DNA of 21,999 bases, taken from contig JASHVU010000339.1 of NCBI GenBank assembly GCA_030044455.1, positions 1 through 21,999 of the forward strand. The letters run 5' to 3'. The translations under genes were made by a program, and so were the position numbers. This document shows positions 14,153 to 21,999 of the stretch, one piece after another. The first letter of the stretch is position 1, and each line of letters opens with the position of its first letter. The notes beneath the pieces are model-generated. The model searched no databases and was not told the DNA's origin. It saw only the letters and a program-made list of their open reading frames with translations. The stretch comes from Acidobacteriaceae bacterium (GTDB taxonomy: Bacteria; Acidobacteriota; Terriglobia; Terriglobales; Acidobacteriaceae).

Positions 14153-16726
14153 TCAGGGCGCAGCCGCGTCGATTTCGAGTTGATATTCGGGGACGAGAGT
14201 CACTCCTTCGAGTCCGATGGCCTGACCGTTCGGCGCGTACTCAGGGGAGGGTGACGTTTCAAGATAAATCGGTGCGTCTTTTCGCAGGGGGAGGATGCTG
14301 AGCTCGAAGATGGACGGGCCTTGCGGCGCGAGAAAGCGCTTGAGGCCCACGATCCATGCCTTTCCGTTGTAGAAGTTGTCGTCGAGAAGCCGGCCGCCGG
14401 CAGACAAACGGGCAACGTCACCGGTGTAATTGATTTTCAGATATAGATTACTCAAGCCGTTCATCGCGCCCGCAGGCACGGTGATGGACCAATGGGCCGC
14501 GTTCGGCAATGGACCGGCTTCGGGGGCCTGGGCTACGCCATGCGGCCGCCAGTCGAGTGGGGGACCGGTTTTGACCGGAGGCGCGATCCCAGCGGCCTCG
14601 GTCTGTACGCATTCAAGGGGATCGGTCCACGCGGCGGCTTCAGAACTGAAAGTGATGGACTTCGATGTTGAAGAAGTAGCAGTCAGCGGGAGGCTCGCCT
14701 TCAAAGGAGTGGCTGTTGGTGGAACCAGAGTGAATTCAATCTGGGATGTATTGCGGGAGCGCAACCAGATGTGGCCATGGGGCGCTTCGGGGGCCGAAGA
14801 GAAATCGGCGTTGGTGATCAGTAGGTGATCGGCGCCGCCAATCCGCACCTTCCACGCATCCTCGGCCTGCTGCTGGGTGAGGACCGCGAGACGAATGTGA
14901 CGGCCATTGTTTGAAAATACATCGATGGATGCATCGAGGCCGGGTGCGACTCCGCTTATATAAATTGCGTTTGGTTCGCGAGAGACCTGACCGCTCGAGG
15001 TGCTGATGCTTTCAACAGTCGCGCGGTCGAGGGCAAATTCGACCGGAATGCCGGGCAAGGCTTCAAAGTAGTAAGTGGGCACGCCGGCGTTCTCAATCCG
15101 CGTGAAAAGTTGCGCGGTGCTGTAACGCAGGGTAACGCTTCCAAGTCGAAGGTTGAATGGCCAGATAAAGTAAGAGCGCGAAGAAAGATCGATGGGATGG
15201 CGCGGCACAGTGAGCATTCCCGAAGGCAGGCGAATCTCGAATTGCGACGCGGGACGAGCGGGCATGGCATATCCGCGCACGTAGTTGTTGAAGAAGATGA
15301 ATCCCGAGTCGCCGCGCGAACGCACCGAGGCGCGCGGAACGGAGAAGTCGGAGGGATCGCTCGGCGTCAAATCGGGAGCGTGGACCTGCATGGGGGCGAG
15401 CTCAGATCCAAAGTCATTCATGAAGTAGTTGAAGACCTTGAGCTTGCGTAGAGAGGCGCGTTCCTGGCCGAATTCGCCGAGCGGAGCCTGAAAATCGTAG
15501 GACTTTATCGGCAAATCGTTGGGGTAGCCGGTCTCCTGCGACTCCTGCAAGGTGGTGAGCGCGCCCTCGGGATTCTCGCCGCCCTGGAACATGTAGGTTC
15601 CGTAGAAATTAACTCCGGAGCCAAGCATCACAGGCACCTGCGCACCGATATCGTCGGCAGCAATCACGGGGCGGCGATGATAAGTGTCTTCAATGCCGCC
15701 GCCGATCTCGATCGTGAGGTAAGGCAGCGAACCCGAATCCAACATTGACGCGCTCGGCGGATCGCCGGCGCTCGCTGTCTTTGTGTCGCCGTTGACTCGG
15801 CTGTGAAAACGAAATGCGTACACCTGGGCAGGCTGCAGCTTCACAATGGAGCTGTCCCAGGGCGCATCGGGATATCCACCGCCGTAAACGGGAACGACGG
15901 CGTGGGGCGGAATGACGGCATTGTCCCAGCCGGTGACGAAATAGAGCGGCACCTCGAGACCACTTGAAACGGCGATCTGCTTCAGCGTCAGGATGTGTTC
16001 TTCGCCGGCGCCGGGGCCGCGCTTTGAGTATTCGTTCTCAAGCTGGATGCCGATCACCGGTCCGCCATCTTTCCACATGAGGCCATTGAGCTGAGCGCCG
16101 ACCTGGTCATACCACTCGCGGACCGAAGCCAGATAGACAGGATCGTTAACGCGCGTTGGGCCTTGCTTGATCACCCAGTCAGGCAAACCGCCATTGCGAA
16201 CCTCGGCGTGGTCCCACGGGCCAATGCGCGCCACCAAAAGCAAACCATGCTTGGCGCAGAGCTGGGCAAATGCGCGCAGATCGCGCTCGCCCTGCCAGTC
16301 GAAGCGGCCCTTGATCTCCTCGTGATGAATCCAGATGACGTAGGCGGAGATGACGTCGACTCCGGCGGCCTTCATCTTGAGGAGTTCGTCTTCCCACTGC
16401 GCGCGCGGAAAACGGGAAAAGTGGAACTCGCCGGCGACAGGAAGCCAGGGTTTGTCGTTCCGCATGAGGGTGCGGGCGTTCAGGCCGAGGGTGTCTCCGC
16501 TCGGCGCAGTCGCGTATTCCAGGTTGTAGTCCGCGGGGCCGGGCTCGTGCCAGGGTTGGCTGGCGTCGACACGGATAAGCGTGGATGCCGCCTGGGCCGA
16601 CGCAAGATTGAGGGCGGAAACAGGAACGAGCAACAACGCTGCGGGAAAGATGAGGCGCGCGACAAGTGAAACCGGAGAGTGCTTCAATGAATGATCAATA
16701 AAGAAAGACATTGGAATACGTACCAT
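14153..16726 (-). CDS. GH35 beta-galactosidase-like glycoside hydrolase, secreted
   Basis: The protein is 857 residues from ATG 16726, with a signal peptide near 19-46 (LLLVPVSALNLASAQA). ATG 16711 is nearly as good and neither has a clear ribosome site. The open frame to 16918 is rejected because it overlaps the divergent kinase gene. The GH35 barrel shows VAGEFHFSRFP, RAQWEDELLKMKAAG, RIGPWDHAEVRNGGLPDWV and the acid/base motif IQLENEY (Glu 232). The likely nucleophile is Glu 340 in YLTIEIGGG. GH35 enzymes cleave terminal beta-galactose from glycans. The motif HAEVRNGG, in place of the usual AEWxxGG, marks a divergent subgroup, so specificity may differ. The last 400 residues are beta-rich accessory domains. 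It is the first gene of the probable GH35-regulator-esterase unit, 168 bases from the divergent kinase start. Confidence 0.9.
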   Translation of the reverse strand: MVRIPMSFFIDHSLKHSPVSLVARLIFPAALLLVPVSALNLASAQAASTLIRVDASQPWHEPGPADYNLEYATAPSGDTLGLNARTLMRNDKPWLPVAGEFHFSRFPRAQWEDELLKMKAAGVDVISAYVIWIHHEEIKGRFDWQGERDLRAFAQLCAKHGLLLVARIGPWDHAEVRNGGLPDWVIKQGPTRVNDPVYLASVREWYDQVGAQLNGLMWKDGGPVIGIQLENEYSKRGPGAGEEHILTLKQIAVSSGLEVPLYFVTGWDNAVIPPHAVVPVYGGGYPDAPWDSSIVKLQPAQVYAFRFHSRVNGDTKTASAGDPPSASMLDSGSLPYLTIEIGGGIEDTYHRRPVIAADDIGAQVPVMLGSGVNFYGTYMFQGGENPEGALTTLQESQETGYPNDLPIKSYDFQAPLGEFGQERASLRKLKVFNYFMNDFGSELAPMQVHAPDLTPSDPSDFSVPRASVRSRGDSGFIFFNNYVRGYAMPARPASQFEIRLPSGMLTVPRHPIDLSSRSYFIWPFNLRLGSVTLRYSTAQLFTRIENAGVPTYYFEALPGIPVEFALDRATVESISTSSGQVSREPNAIYISGVAPGLDASIDVFSNNGRHIRLAVLTQQQAEDAWKVRIGGADHLLITNADFSSAPEAPHGHIWLRSRNTSQIEFTLVPPTATPLKASLPLTATSSTSKSITFSSEAAAWTDPLECVQTEAAGIAPPVKTGPPLDWRPHGVAQAPEAGPLPNAAHWSITVPAGAMNGLSNLYLKINYTGDVARLSAGGRLLDDNFYNGKAWIVGLKRFLAPQGPSIFELSILPLRKDAPIYLETSPSPEYAPNGQAIGLEGVTLVPEYQLEIDAAAP

Positions 16727-16879
16727 GCCCGGAAGCTTTTCTCCATTGCGGCTTAAGCCCGCGCAATTCGAGAAAGTTAACTGTATTCCCGCGCGCGACT
16801 GTTTTGATCCGTCCAAAGTCTGATCGGGGCAAGATTTTGTTTGACGTTCGAACTTCGCCTTCTTGAAATCGTTCGCGGT

Positions 16880-16885
16880 ATACTT
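16880..16885 (+). promoter_or_regulatory. Possible -10 box TATACT close to the kinase start
   Basis: TATACT matches the -10 consensus at 5 of 6 positions and lies 9 bases before the ATG at 16895. If real, the transcript would start within a few bases of the ATG, giving a nearly leaderless mRNA. This fits the absence of a Shine-Dalgarno there. No convincing -35 is seen at 17 bases; TTGACG at 16841 is too far. The same 168-base region carries an 8-base palindrome GTTCGAAC (16845-16852). Confidence 0.3.
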
Positions 16886-16894
16886 AGCGCCGCA

Positions 16895-19837
16895 ATGGAA
16901 AGACGCTGCAGGTTGCAAACCGGGCTGGTTTTATGCGCAACGATACTCGCGGGCGCAACGATTTGCGCCACCGCGCAGACTGGCGTGCTGGCGGGATATA
17001 CACGGCATACCTGGCAAGCTTCGGACGGATTACCCGAGCCGACCGTGCAGGCCTTTGCGCAAACGCCCGACGGCTATCTCTGGATTGGTACCAGCGGCGC
17101 TCTTCTGCGCTTCGATGGCGTGCATTTCACGGTCTTTGACCGCGATAATACCCCCGCGATCCATCAAAACAGCGTTTTCTGCCTGCTGGTTGCACGCAAT
17201 GGCGACCTGTGGATCGGGATGGAAGGCGGCGGCCTGGCGCGATATTCGAAAGGGCAGTTCACCTCATGGACAACGCGCGAGGGGCTGAGCGACGACTTTG
17301 TGCGCGCGCTGGCCGAGGACGCTCAGGGCAGAATCTGGGTGGGTACTGACAATGGGCTGCTGCGCTTCGATGGTGACCGCTTTGTGCGTGTCGATGGGGT
17401 CAACGGCATTCCCTCGCTGGCTGTGCACGCCATCTTCGCCGACCGAGAAGGCAATTTGTGGGTGGGCGGGTCACGACTGATTCGCATCGGCAGCGGCGGG
17501 GTGACCGAGTTCACCATGAGCGGCGAAGCCAGCCAGAACCGCGTAAAGTCGATTATCGAGACCGCCGGCGGCGCCATCTGGGTGGGCACAGTATCCGGTC
17601 TGAATCGATTGGAGCCAGGCCGGAAGGAATTTGAGCGAGTCAGCGGAATCTTGGGAACAGTACGCGTCTTGCGGCAGACATCCGACGGCATTTTGTGGAT
17701 CGGGACCATCGGCCAGGGTGCCTGGCAATTCAGAAACGGAAAACTAACCCAGATCACCGCGCCGGCGACGCTGCCCAGCAATACGGTCCTGAATTTTTTC
17801 GAGGATGGTGAGAGGAATTTCTGGATCGGGACCCAATCCGGAATGCTGCGCCTGACGCGCGCTCAGGCCAGCATCGTTTCGCTGCCCAAGGCCAACGACT
17901 CTGACTTTGGAACCATCTACCAGGACAGCGACGGCAGCTTCTGGATCGGCTCGACGCGCCTCTTCCATTTGAAAAATGGAGTTGTAACCGAAGAAGATCT
18001 GCCCGGGCTCGAGAACGTGCATGTAAGAAGCGTCTATCGCGACCGCTCCGGCGCGCTGTGGGTGGGGACCGACGGCGACGGATTGTACCGGATCGCGCAG
18101 GGTCGCACCGCGCACCTCACCACGCGAGACGGCTTATCGAACAACTTTGTGCGCGTCATGATCGAGGACCGCAACGGGACCATGTGGGTTGGCGCCGATG
18201 AGGGCGTGAATCGAATCGACTGGGACGACGGCCGGCCGAAGATCAGAAGCTATCAGATGAAAGACGGGCTGGCATATTTCAGTACGCGTGCGCTGGCTGA
18301 AGACCGCAACGGCGATCTGTGGATCGGCACCGAACGCGGCGTGAGCCACATGCACAATGGCGCATTCGTAAGCGATGCGGCCACCACAGGACTGGCGCAG
18401 TTGAAGGTGTGGGCGATTCACCCTGACGCTGACGGGGGACTGTGGTTCGGAACGCGCGACAACGGCCTCTTCCGATATCGAGACGGCAAGTTGGCGCATT
18501 ACACCCAAGATGACGGTCTACCCGGAAACGCGGTCTATCAGCTTCTTGAGGATGGAGCCGCACACCTGTGGATCAGCGGACCAAACGGCGTTGCACAGGT
18601 GAATCGCAAGGAGCTCGACGCCCAGGCCAACGAGTTTCCACGGCATTTTGCGCTCACCTTTTATCCGACTATCGACATTGCCCCCAACACTGAAGTTTAT
18701 GGCGGGACGCAACCCTCAGGATGCATTACTGCAAGCGGCGAAGCCTGGTTTCCGACCAATCTCGGGCCCATTCACATTCCGCTATCGCAGCAGCCGCCGT
18801 TGCCTCCGCCGCCATTGTCGATCGAAAGCGTTCTCGCCGATGGACGGGCGCTGCCGATCAATGAGCCGATCGTGTTGAAGCCGGGCACCAGCCGGCTGGA
18901 GTTTGACTTTACGCCCATCAGGCTGCGTTCCCAGGATGGCCTCCGTTTCCGCTACATGCTTGAAGGTTTTGAAAAAGACTGGAGCGCTCCGAGCTCATCG
19001 CGCCGGGCCGACTACACCAACCTTCCCTCCGGCCCTTACCGGTTCCGCGTGCAGGTGTTCGAGGCAAGCAATCCCGGAGCGGTCACCGAGGCGGACATCG
19101 GCTTTGCGCAACAGCCAATCTTCTACCGCACATGGTGGTTCATTGCGACATGCATTGCACTGCTGGCGCTGCTGATCTACGCGTTCTACCAATACCGGGT
19201 GAAGCATGTGCGCGAGCGCTTTGAGGCGGTGCTTGAGGAGCGCAGCCGGCTGGCGCGCGAGATGCACGACACAGTTATCCAGGGATGTACAGGAGTTTCA
19301 GCGCTCCTTGAGGCCCTGTCGATGGAGAGCGCGAAAAACAATACAGATTCCAGCCTGATGGATTTTGCGCGCCAGCAGTTACGCGCCACCATCAATGAAG
19401 CGCGCGAAGCCATATGGAACATGCGTCAGCCGGACAACGCCGACAGCCTGGGCAAAAAGCTCGAAAGCATGACCCAGCAGGTGGGCAGCGAATTTCAGGT
19501 GCCGGTGGCCTGGTCGATGACCGGAACGCCATTCACGGTCACCGAACCGGTGGCGCACGATCTGCTGATGGTGGCGCGGGAAGCGGTCTACAACGCGATG
19601 CTGCACGGTCATCCGCAGCATGTGACTGTACAGCTTGCCTACAACAGCCGCGACCTGTCGATGGATTTGAACGACGATGGGTGCGGCTTCGATCCACTCG
19701 AGGTCGACAGCCTGAACGGGCACCACTTCGGTTTGCGCGGAATGCGGGAGAGGATCGAACGCTCGGGAGGGGAATTCAGGCTGATCAGCGCGCCGGGGAA
19801 AGGCGTGCAGATCGCGGTGAGTTTGCCGCGGCGGTGA
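16895..19837 (+). CDS. NarL-family sensor histidine kinase with double beta-propeller periplasmic domain
   Basis: The 980-residue kinase has a signal peptide (residues 1-28). About 13 Reg_prop blades follow, each ending in a LWIG/IWVG/FWIG motif and a G..R(F/I/L) segment, consistent with two seven-bladed propellers up to about residue 590. Next come a Y_Y_Y domain (about 660-730, LEFDFTPIRL, RFRYMLEGFEKDW, LPSGPYRFRV), one membrane helix (about 745-767), HisKA_3 with H791 in LAREMHDTVIQG, and a HATPase (AREAVYNAMLHG, DDGCGFDP, HFGLRGMRERI). The layout matches Bacteroides hybrid two-component sugar sensors up to the membrane, but lacks a fused receiver and AraC domain. The output is therefore probably the separate NarL regulator at 13455-14102. 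The start is set by the signal peptide; TTG 16841 is a longer, less likely choice. It is divergent from the GH35 gene and ends before a strong terminator. Confidence 0.92.
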   Translation: MERRCRLQTGLVLCATILAGATICATAQTGVLAGYTRHTWQASDGLPEPTVQAFAQTPDGYLWIGTSGALLRFDGVHFTVFDRDNTPAIHQNSVFCLLVARNGDLWIGMEGGGLARYSKGQFTSWTTREGLSDDFVRALAEDAQGRIWVGTDNGLLRFDGDRFVRVDGVNGIPSLAVHAIFADREGNLWVGGSRLIRIGSGGVTEFTMSGEASQNRVKSIIETAGGAIWVGTVSGLNRLEPGRKEFERVSGILGTVRVLRQTSDGILWIGTIGQGAWQFRNGKLTQITAPATLPSNTVLNFFEDGERNFWIGTQSGMLRLTRAQASIVSLPKANDSDFGTIYQDSDGSFWIGSTRLFHLKNGVVTEEDLPGLENVHVRSVYRDRSGALWVGTDGDGLYRIAQGRTAHLTTRDGLSNNFVRVMIEDRNGTMWVGADEGVNRIDWDDGRPKIRSYQMKDGLAYFSTRALAEDRNGDLWIGTERGVSHMHNGAFVSDAATTGLAQLKVWAIHPDADGGLWFGTRDNGLFRYRDGKLAHYTQDDGLPGNAVYQLLEDGAAHLWISGPNGVAQVNRKELDAQANEFPRHFALTFYPTIDIAPNTEVYGGTQPSGCITASGEAWFPTNLGPIHIPLSQQPPLPPPPLSIESVLADGRALPINEPIVLKPGTSRLEFDFTPIRLRSQDGLRFRYMLEGFEKDWSAPSSSRRADYTNLPSGPYRFRVQVFEASNPGAVTEADIGFAQQPIFYRTWWFIATCIALLALLIYAFYQYRVKHVRERFEAVLEERSRLAREMHDTVIQGCTGVSALLEALSMESAKNNTDSSLMDFARQQLRATINEAREAIWNMRQPDNADSLGKKLESMTQQVGSEFQVPVAWSMTGTPFTVTEPVAHDLLMVAREAVYNAMLHGHPQHVTVQLAYNSRDLSMDLNDDGCGFDPLEVDSLNGHHFGLRGMRERIERSGGEFRLISAPGKGVQIAVSLPRR

Positions 19838-19915
19838 GAGGCAGGTATCTGCTTTCAACCTCTGCGTGCTTTCCTCGTTCGGTTTGCGGCTGAAACAAGT
19901 GTCGCACGAGGACAA

Positions 19916-19946
19916 AAAAGTCCGGGCCATTTCGGCCCGGACTTTT
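19916..19946. terminator. Bidirectional rho-independent terminator
   Basis: Perfect 13-base stem: AAAAGTCCGGGCC (19916-19928) pairs with GGCCCGGACTTTT (19934-19946) around the loop ATTTC. A-runs on the left and T-runs on the right allow termination in both directions. It sits 78 bases after the kinase stop (plus) and 18 bases after the second receptor stop (minus), exactly between convergent genes. Confidence 0.9.
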
Positions 19947-19964
19947 CGCTGCAACTGCATTGGT

Positions 19965-21999
19965 TTAGAAGGTGAGCTTGAGTGCACCCTGCATCACGCG
20001 CGGCGGCTCGGAGCCGGTGCCCGAGATCTGGCCAAAGTTACCCCAGGTGAGCGTGGTGCCTGGGGAGCCAAACGACGGATGGTTGAACACGTTGAAGAAT
20101 TCCCAGCGGAATTGCACGCCGTACCGCTCGGCGATCTGCCAGTTTTTGTCGATGCCGGCGTCGCCATAGGTTGTGTGCGGAGCCCGCATGATGTTCTTCC
20201 CCGTGTCTCCAAATGTTCCCGGAGCGTTGGGGGTGAACGCCTGGGTGTTGAAATACTTATTCAGCCACTGCGACCGCGACCCCTGTTTCACATTCAGAGG
20301 CTGACCCGACACGTAGTCGCCGCGGTCCTCGCCCTGATCGGAGAAGGAGTTGTTGCTGCCGTTGGCGCCGCCGTTGATGGTGAGGCCCGCGCCGGAGAAC
20401 CAGTTGTAGATGCCGCTCACTTCCCAACCGCCGAGCGTCTCTCGCATCAGAAGGTTGCTGCCTTTGAGCGAAGGCATGGCGTAGACGAAGTTGCTGACCC
20501 ATACGATGGGGAAGCTTTGCGACGAAACGCCGCGGCTCCAGCCAAGGTTGTAGGGATCGCCGATGGCGTTGTAGCCGAAACTGATATCTGACGACGAGGT
20601 ATCGTCGATAGCCTTCGACCAGGTGAGATTGGATTGGAACTGCAGTCCGTGCGACTGTTTCCACTCGATCGTGGATTGCAGGCTGTTGTAGCTCGCGGTA
20701 CCGGGGCTGAACATGTCAAGGATGTTGCCGCCGAAGGTGGGCGCGAGCTGCCGGCTGCCGTTATTGGCGCTGGAAGCTCCATAGTAGACGCCGGGGTTTT
20801 CGTCGATGATGGTGGACTGATGATAGGTTTCGGTGCCCACATAAGCAATACGGGCGACCATGTTCGACTTGATGCCTTGCTCGACCGAGACGTTCCAGGC
20901 CTGCGTCACGCCCAGTTTAAACTTGGGCGAGATCGTTGCCGGGATGGACAGGCCCGAGGCAAAGGCCACATTGGACGCCGGTTTATACGTCGCCGAGGCA
21001 AAGGGCGGGAAGGGGCTCACGCCACCTGTGCCTGTGAACGTGGACCAGGGACTCGAGAAGTTGAGCGGCGCCGAGGTCGAGCCCTGAGGCGTAAAGGTCG
21101 GGGCAAACGGAGCGTTGTCGACGGTATGGTTGTAAGTCGAGTAGATCATCGGCTGGGTAAACATCCCGAAGCCGGCATGAATTGAGGTCTTAGGAAGACC
21201 TTTGGGCTGCCAGGCAATGCCCAGGCGTGGCTCCCAGTAACCATACGTGGTATCCATGAGGCCGGCGCCGATTCCCGCGTCGCCGGGAAAAACCATCCCC
21301 ACGGGCGCATTGGGATATACCGTGCTCTGCTGGCCGGGAACCCACGCCGCTGCGCGGCCCGCAGTCACTTGCGGCGGCACATTAGGATCCCAACGCAGAC
21401 CCAGCGTGAAGTTAATGTTGTGGCGGAATCTGAAAAGGTCCTGCCCATAAAAGCCCGGTTGCCAGCCGGAGACCGGGGCCACTTCGCCCGCTCCCTGCGT
21501 GAACTTATACAGGTCGCCAACCAGGTAGTCGGCTAGGCCGCTGCCCGTATAGCTTCCATTCCAGTCCAGTTCCGCCTCGGTGGGATACTGCGTGAACTCC
21601 TCAGCAAACTGATGCTGAAGATTCATCCCGGCCTGGATGGTATGCCTGCCGAAAGTCTTCGAGAAGTTGTCGTAGAGGCCGTAGGTGGTGCGTTCTTCCT
21701 GCGAAGGCTCATACCAGCCGCTTTCAAATCCCCCGCTGTCAACCTCGAAGCCCTCGAGATAGCAGGTTCCGGGCAGCTCCGTGATGTTGATGTAGCTGGA
21801 CCAGCAGAACGGCTTATTGTTGGCCGTTTCCGCGGCAGAACCGTTGTGCGCGGCCATCTGCGTCCAGAACACCGATGCCACGTTGACCGTGGTCGGGCTG
21901 ATTGTCCAGGTGTGGTTGAGGGTCTCGTTGAAATACTGCATCTTCTCGGCGAAGGTGTATTGCCAGGTGCTCAGCGGAAGCATCGACAGCACGTTGCCG
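19965..21999 (-). CDS. Second Oar-like TonB-dependent outer-membrane receptor, N-terminus outside window
   Basis: The minus-strand frame enters from the right edge with no start needed and runs 677 residues to a stop at 19965. Only the barrel part is visible. It is dense in alternating aromatic/hydrophobic strands, with motifs shared with the first receptor: GLRWDPNVPP, WEPRLGIAWQPKGLPKTSIHAGFGMFTQP, RIAYVGTE, YNSLQSTIEWKQSHGLQFQSNLTWSKAIDD, LGGWEVSGIYNWFSG, FEFFNVFNHPSFGSPG-like end (RWEFFNVFNHPSFG) and a terminal LTF. The last Phe is the usual outer-membrane assembly signal. The plug and carboxypeptidase-regulatory-like domain should lie beyond the edge. One loop has a cysteine pair (PFCW and GTCY). 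It is convergent with the propeller kinase and shares the terminator at 19916-19946. Its role with the GH35/esterase genes as a glycan receptor is inference from position. Confidence 0.92.
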   Translation of the reverse strand, partial: GNVLSMLPLSTWQYTFAEKMQYFNETLNHTWTISPTTVNVASVFWTQMAAHNGSAAETANNKPFCWSSYINITELPGTCYLEGFEVDSGGFESGWYEPSQEERTTYGLYDNFSKTFGRHTIQAGMNLQHQFAEEFTQYPTEAELDWNGSYTGSGLADYLVGDLYKFTQGAGEVAPVSGWQPGFYGQDLFRFRHNINFTLGLRWDPNVPPQVTAGRAAAWVPGQQSTVYPNAPVGMVFPGDAGIGAGLMDTTYGYWEPRLGIAWQPKGLPKTSIHAGFGMFTQPMIYSTYNHTVDNAPFAPTFTPQGSTSAPLNFSSPWSTFTGTGGVSPFPPFASATYKPASNVAFASGLSIPATISPKFKLGVTQAWNVSVEQGIKSNMVARIAYVGTETYHQSTIIDENPGVYYGASSANNGSRQLAPTFGGNILDMFSPGTASYNSLQSTIEWKQSHGLQFQSNLTWSKAIDDTSSSDISFGYNAIGDPYNLGWSRGVSSQSFPIVWVSNFVYAMPSLKGSNLLMRETLGGWEVSGIYNWFSGAGLTINGGANGSNNSFSDQGEDRGDYVSGQPLNVKQGSRSQWLNKYFNTQAFTPNAPGTFGDTGKNIMRAPHTTYGDAGIDKNWQIAERYGVQFRWEFFNVFNHPSFGSPGTTLTWGNFGQISGTGSEPPRVMQGALKLTF

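Noticed and set aside
16841..16918. Overlapping longer starts for the divergent GH35 (16918) and kinase (16841) genes
   Set aside because: Both extensions put signal peptides internally and overlap each other; the starts at 16726 and 16895 leave a normal 168-base divergent region.
1..21999. Mobile elements, tRNA/rRNA genes, CRISPR arrays, phage genes
   Set aside because: Reading both strands I found no transposase, integrase, terminal inverted repeats, tRNA cloverleaf or regularly spaced repeat.

Overview
The window is about 22 kb of GC-rich bacterial DNA. It most resembles an Acidobacteriota genome, probably class Terriglobia. This rests on recognised protein types, not on a search. They include Oar-like TonB-dependent receptors with an N-terminal carboxypeptidase-regulatory-like domain, a ToxR/CadC-like winged-helix protein fused through a membrane helix to TPRs, an SBBP-repeat secreted protein, and a double-propeller histidine kinase next to a GH35 enzyme. 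I see no tRNA, rRNA, insertion sequence, phage gene, CRISPR array or origin.

Layout. (1) 1-2586, minus strand: an unrecognised secreted 263-residue protein followed 52 bases later by an SBBP-repeat protein that runs off the left edge. A candidate promoter lies at 2643-2671. (2) 2822-5254, plus strand: a transmembrane winged-helix/TPR regulator, divergent from that pair. (3) 5495-7386, minus strand: a LytS-type histidine kinase and LytTR response regulator, 5 bases apart. (4) 7538-11092, minus strand: a complete 1184-residue Oar-like outer-membrane receptor with a strong Shine-Dalgarno before a GTG start and a terminator after its stop. (5) 11105-11952: about 850 bases with no convincing gene but with clustered short palindromes. 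(6) 11953-16726, minus strand: GH35 beta-galactosidase-like enzyme, NarL-type response regulator and CE7-like acetyl esterase, in that transcription order. (7) 16895-19837, plus strand and divergent: a NarL-family histidine kinase with two periplasmic beta-propellers. (8) 19965-21999, minus strand: a second Oar-like receptor, cut by the right edge, separated from the kinase by a bidirectional terminator.

How the genes may work together. Segments 6-8 look like a carbohydrate-responsive locus: a propeller sensor kinase, its likely NarL partner, a glycosidase, an esterase and neighbouring outer-membrane receptors. This resembles in organisation, though not in homology to SusC/SusD, the polysaccharide-utilisation loci of Bacteroidota. 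The left half pairs two signalling modules (winged-helix/TPR and LytS/LytTR) with secreted or outer-membrane proteins they may control. These regulatory links are inferred from adjacency only.
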